From Nitrospira sp. (GTDB lineage Bacteria > Nitrospirota > Nitrospiria > Nitrospirales > Nitrospiraceae), in the NCBI GenBank assembly GCA_005239465.1, contig SPAW01000028.1, positions 1 through 44,388 of the forward strand: a stretch of DNA of 44,388 bases, read 5' to 3'. Both the position numbers and the translations under genes were made by a program. Below, piece after piece: positions 41,508 through 44,388 of the stretch. A model generated the notes under the pieces. It ran no database searches and had not been told where the DNA came from. It worked only from the letters and a program-made list of their open reading frames with translations. The first letter of the stretch is position 1, and each line of letters begins with the position of its first letter.

Positions 41508-42182
41508 ATGACTCAGCATACACAAGACAAGCCGACCGTGGCCGATGACCCCAACGCGCGTGAACTGCTCCGCCGGGCGTTTGACAAGACCGCACGTTGG
41601 CAGAATGACTTCAAGGGATTCACTGCCGACCTTACCGTGAATGTAAACGGGAAAGAAACCAGCGGACCCGTCATGGTGAAAGGCCCTCGCGAAGTGTCGG
41701 TCCAACTGGGCGATGCAGACGTGCAGAAGTGGGCACAGGAGCAGCTGGGCATGATCGCCGTCCACCGGGGCCCACGCAGTTTTGAAGAATCGGACGGCAA
41801 ATATACCTTGACCATGGAAGAAGACGGCCATCCGTTTGGCACAAAACTGGCCATTCATGGATCCAATTCGTTCTATCGCCTCAAGGACGATCGCATCACT
41901 CAGATCAACCGCAAGATGGCGCACCCCGGCATGACCCCATTGGCCTTTACAATCAACGTCGAAGAAAGCGCCGTCACGCAGGATCAGAAGAACCTGACGA
42001 CGAAATATAGCGTGTACTACTACTCGCCGACCGACGGAAAGCTGAACAACGTCGAAAGCTTCACGGATACCCACGTGCGCGTGGGGTCGTCGGATCTGCC
42101 AGCCACCCGCCGCATCATCTCCTATGAAAACGGCGAAGTGATCGTGAAAAGCCTGACGTTCAAGAATCATAAGCTGATCTAG
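41508..42182 (+). CDS. DUF3386-like protein
   Basis: A 224-residue soluble protein preceded by AAGGAG. The sequence NARELLRRAFDKTARWQNDFKGFTADLTVNVNGK in outline, then VSVQLGDADVQKWAQEQLGM and KYSVYYYSPTDGKLNNVESFTDTHVR, fits the DUF3386 family: beta-rich proteins of about 220 residues found mostly in phototrophs and a few other phyla. The reaction is unknown. It heads a tight three-gene unit (2-base gap to the next gene) and has the clearest promoter in the window. Confidence 0.75.
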   Translation: MTQHTQDKPTVADDPNARELLRRAFDKTARWQNDFKGFTADLTVNVNGKETSGPVMVKGPREVSVQLGDADVQKWAQEQLGMIAVHRGPRSFEESDGKYTLTMEEDGHPFGTKLAIHGSNSFYRLKDDRITQINRKMAHPGMTPLAFTINVEESAVTQDQKNLTTKYSVYYYSPTDGKLNNVESFTDTHVRVGSSDLPATRRIISYENGEVIVKSLTFKNHKLI

Positions 42183-42184
42183 TC

Positions 42185-42625
42185 ATGGATTTGAGAAAGT
42201 ATTTCCCTCGCAGCATGTGCGTGAAGATGGAAGGATACGTCCATCTCGCGCGCATGGTCGACAAATGCCGCGCCGTCCTTGTCGGCACCGAAGGCGAATA
42301 CATCTACCCCTGCCCGATGGACGTTCGCCTGATGGAATTCGCGGGCATCACCACCGAGCAATTCACCGCGACAGTAAAGACCAATCCCACTGACGAGGGC
42401 GTGGCCCAGTGGTTCAAGAAGGCCTCGAAACCTCACACGCAGGTAGAACTAAACGAGTGGAACGAGATGATGTTGAAGCGTGGACCGAGCACACCGGAGA
42501 AGCAGGAGTATTTCAACAAACTCCGCGACGCCGTCGATCCCTCACGGACTGACCTCACCGCCTGGTCCGATTTGCAGGACTTGGAAGAAGGACGGACGGT
42601 TCCGAGGCGCGAGTCGTTGGCTTAA
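42185..42625 (+). CDS. DUF5069-like protein
   Basis: A 146-residue soluble protein, MDLRKYFPRSMCVKMEGYVH with LARMVDKCRAVLVGTEGEYI and LMEFAGITTEQFTATVKTNP, consistent with DUF5069 family members of this length. The final segment DAVDPSRTDLTAWSDLQDLE is duplicated, diverged, at 43019-43098. It is the second gene of the operon. Confidence 0.75.
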   Translation: MDLRKYFPRSMCVKMEGYVHLARMVDKCRAVLVGTEGEYIYPCPMDVRLMEFAGITTEQFTATVKTNPTDEGVAQWFKKASKPHTQVELNEWNEMMLKRGPSTPEKQEYFNKLRDAVDPSRTDLTAWSDLQDLEEGRTVPRRESLA

Positions 42626-42649
42626 CTGGATTACCCCTGATGAAACACC

Positions 42650-42913
42650 ATGAAACGTAAACGACGAACTCAGTTGGATCACATGCGGTTGGAGTATACC
42701 TTCGATTACACAAAAGCCATTCGAGGTAAGTACTATCGCCGGCTCCTGAAGGAAGGCGCGAACGTCGCAGTGCTTGATCCAGATGTCGCCAATGCGTTTC
42801 GGGACTCTGCCTCGGTCAACGCGGCCCTACGCTCCCTCCTCGATGTCTCTGAGGCAACCCGACGCCTAACTGCCCGCTCAAAGCGAAGCTCAAAAAAGCA
42901 CGCGGCGGCGTGA
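42650..42913 (+). CDS. Antitoxin-like small protein
   Basis: An 87-residue basic protein: MKRKRRTQLDHMRLEYTFDY, then IRGKYYRRLLKEGANVAVLD and VANAFRDSASVNAALRSLLD. The 'YDF.KA.RGKY...EG.NV.VLDPDVA..F.DS..VN.ALR.LL' pattern is common in small orphan antitoxin-like proteins often coupled to toxins. No toxin partner lies beside it. It sits between the complete DUF5069-like gene and a stray copy of that gene's 3' end. Confidence 0.6.
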   Translation: MKRKRRTQLDHMRLEYTFDYTKAIRGKYYRRLLKEGANVAVLDPDVANAFRDSASVNAALRSLLDVSEATRRLTARSKRSSKKHAAA

Positions 42914-43018
42914 TCCGCCCGATGCTGCTTTTCATCCACAACTCCTACTTGTAGCCGAATGTCACTAGGTTCAAGGTCACAGATTGTGACCTTAAACGTT
43001 GTCTCTTGTGTGAATATG

Positions 43019-43098
43019 AGACGCCGTCGATCCCTCCCGCACTGGTCTCACCAGCTGGGCCGACTTGCAGGACTTAGATGAAGACCGGACCGTCCCCT
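43019..43098 (+). pseudogene. Stray copy of the DUF5069-like gene 3' end
   Basis: It translates DAVDPSRTGLTSWADLQDLD then EDRTVPC, matching the C-terminal 26 residues of the 42185 gene (about 80 percent DNA identity) and then a stop. There is no upstream reading frame. It is a fragment left on the far side of the antitoxin-like gene. Confidence 0.72.
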
Positions 43099-43300
43099 GC
43101 TGATCGTAACCCACGCCAAAGCTTTCGGAGTCTTACTCAAGACATGAGCGATGGCGGTGCGAGGTCAAGCAATAACCTCGCATTTTCTTCTCTTATCAGA
43201 TACGAGAAACGCTTCACGAAGGACGCACGACGATCCTCTGAAAGTCGGGGTGATTTCCCAGAGGGAAAGGGGTATCCTTCGGAACCAAAATGGTGCTCAG
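43099..43300. other. Spacer with a repeat scrap before hsdM
   Basis: It contains ATCAGATACGAGAAACGC and TTCACGAAGGACGCACGACG near 43196-43234, the same short block found at the edges of the dispersed repeats. A plus-strand frame of 85 codons here is not convincing. Confidence 0.5.
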
Positions 43301-44388
43301 ATGACTCTCTCGCTCAACAAACCCAAGCTGGATAACCTCGCTGGCTACATTTGGAAATCTGCCGAGCGGCTGCGCGGCAAGTTCAAGGCCTACGAATACC
43401 AAAACGTTATCCTGCCTATCATTGTCATCCGCAGGTTGGAGTGCGTGCTGATCGCGTGGCGGGAGCAGAAGTGCTCTGAGGTGCTCACCAAACGTCCCAA
43501 GCTCACTGAAAAGGAACTTGCCAAGCTGGTCAAGGAACTCGAACTTAATCCCAAGCAGTCGCCATTCTCGAACAAGACCGCCTGGACGCTCCGCAAGATC
43601 TACGAGGAAGATCATGCCCTGCTGGAGGAAAATTTCCGCGCCTACATCAACGGCTTTTCGAAGAACGTTGACGATATCATCGAGCACTTCAACTACCGAG
43701 CCACCATCGGCACGATGGTGAAGAACAACCGGCTCGCTCCGATCCTGAACCAATACAAGGAACTGGAACTCGGTCCGGACAAGCTCTCGCCGCTGGAGAT
43801 GGGTTATATCTATGAGGAATTGCTCAGGCGGTTCTCGGAACAGAGCGGCGAGGAGGCCGGAGATCACTTCACCCCGCGCGAAGTCATCCGTCTCATGGTC
43901 GAGTTGCTGGACATTCCCATTCCCGACCGGCATTTCTCCATCTACGACCCCGCCGGCGGCACGGGCGGCATGTTGTCCGTCGCCAAGGAACACCTGCTGG
44001 ACCGGGCCGCGACACCCGCACAGCGAGACAACGTCGAGAAATTCGTCACCGTCCACGGGCAGGAACTTTCCCCCACGAACTACGCCGTCTGTCAGGCCGA
44101 CCTGCTCATCAAGAACGATCGGCAGGCAAAAGTCTTTCTCGGCAACTCGCTCATCCCGCATGACCCGCACGGCAAAGAACCGGGCGACCAGTGGCCCGAG
44201 CCCAAACACCGCTTCAACCGCATGTTGAGCAATCCACCCTTCGGCGTCGTGTGGGGCGGCAAGGACGGCTACGAAGCCGAGGCCCGCAAGCTGGAGAAGA
44301 CCCGCTATCAGGCTGGAATGCCCGCTATTGACCACGGGGAACTTCTTTTCCTGCAAACCATGCTGGCCAAGATGATCCCGCCCGCCGA
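43301..44388 (+). CDS. hsdM: Type I restriction-modification N6-adenine methyltransferase subunit, truncated at the window edge
   Basis: The open frame runs from ATG 43301 off the right edge (362 codons seen). The N-terminal helical domain starts LNKPKLDNLAGYIWKSAERL and includes the EYQNVILPIIVIRRLECV stretch typical of HsdM. The methyltransferase domain shows GDHFTPREVIRLMVELLD near residue 185, motif I FSIYDPAGGTGGMLSVAKEH (SAM binding) near 214, LSPTNYAVCQADLLIKND, and motif IV in RMLSNPPFGVVWGG near 308. It would methylate adenine within a bipartite site as part of an HsdRMS complex whose other genes should lie beyond the window. Confidence 0.93.
   Translation, partial: MTLSLNKPKLDNLAGYIWKSAERLRGKFKAYEYQNVILPIIVIRRLECVLIAWREQKCSEVLTKRPKLTEKELAKLVKELELNPKQSPFSNKTAWTLRKIYEEDHALLEENFRAYINGFSKNVDDIIEHFNYRATIGTMVKNNRLAPILNQYKELELGPDKLSPLEMGYIYEELLRRFSEQSGEEAGDHFTPREVIRLMVELLDIPIPDRHFSIYDPAGGTGGMLSVAKEHLLDRAATPAQRDNVEKFVTVHGQELSPTNYAVCQADLLIKNDRQAKVFLGNSLIPHDPHGKEPGDQWPEPKHRFNRMLSNPPFGVVWGGKDGYEAEARKLEKTRYQAGMPAIDHGELLFLQTMLAKMIPPA

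Noticed and set aside
43214-44356. 380-codon minus-strand frame
   Set aside because: Antisense shadow of hsdM; motifs I and IV are on the plus strand.

Overview
The window is a piece of a moderately GC-rich bacterial chromosome that I would place in Nitrospirota, most likely Nitrospira. This is inference from gene content: a CPA1 antiporter, a TTG-started SUMF1-domain gene, mtnBDC, cobalamin-dependent metH, HD-GYP signalling, and a dispersed palindromic element starting GCAGGATGCTGAAA. No rRNA or other decisive marker is present. Two tRNA genes (Arg-TCT and Pro-TGG) lie near 20.2-20.7 kb.

Region 1 (1-10.04 kb) is an accessory island. Eight copies of a complex intergenic repeat, all in the same orientation, cut the sequence into small cassettes: a nucleotidyltransferase/HEPN toxin-antitoxin pair with a stop codon in the HEPN gene; a GYD protein, two decayed genes (macro domain and a small membrane protein) and a K+/H+-type antiporter; an MFS transporter; a DUF3303-like protein; an alpha/beta hydrolase with a lipoprotein; a PilZ protein; and a small membrane protein. 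The repeats carry a hairpin core, a 9-nt tandem repeat of variable number and a conserved 3' end. This array is the best candidate here for an undescribed system. Region 2 (10.2-13.1 kb) carries msrB, a beta-hydroxyacid dehydrogenase and a DsbA-like gene between two 265-bp direct repeats of a different, hairpin-rich family.

Region 3 (13.2-20.2 kb) has a large B12-binding radical SAM protein, an intact nucleotidyltransferase/HEPN module flanked by diverged copies of that gene's 3' end, an msrB remnant, an outer-membrane porin, a 1-Cys peroxiredoxin, a pentapeptide-repeat gene and a wrecked DUF748 gene next to tRNA-Arg. Region 4 (20.7-30.5 kb) is largely housekeeping: rph-rdgB, an HD-GYP response regulator, metH and several secreted or membrane proteins of unknown function.

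Region 5 (30.8-42.9 kb) is dense and mostly in short operons: a heme-oxygenase-like diiron protein with a SUMF1-domain protein; the methionine-salvage operon mtnB-mtnD-mtnC, which together with metH points to active methionine recycling; an fmdB-like three-gene operon; a HemW-like radical SAM protein; a Cax-type cation/proton antiporter; a ClpS-like adaptor; a lysine-rich histone-H1-like protein; and a DUF3386-like, DUF5069-like and antitoxin-like trio. The right edge (43.3 kb onward) opens a type I restriction-modification locus with hsdM, cut by the window end.

Breakdown and insertion are recurrent. Two toxin/antitoxin-type genes sit between a complete gene and a stray copy of that gene's 3' end, and several genes take their stop codon from an adjoining repeat.
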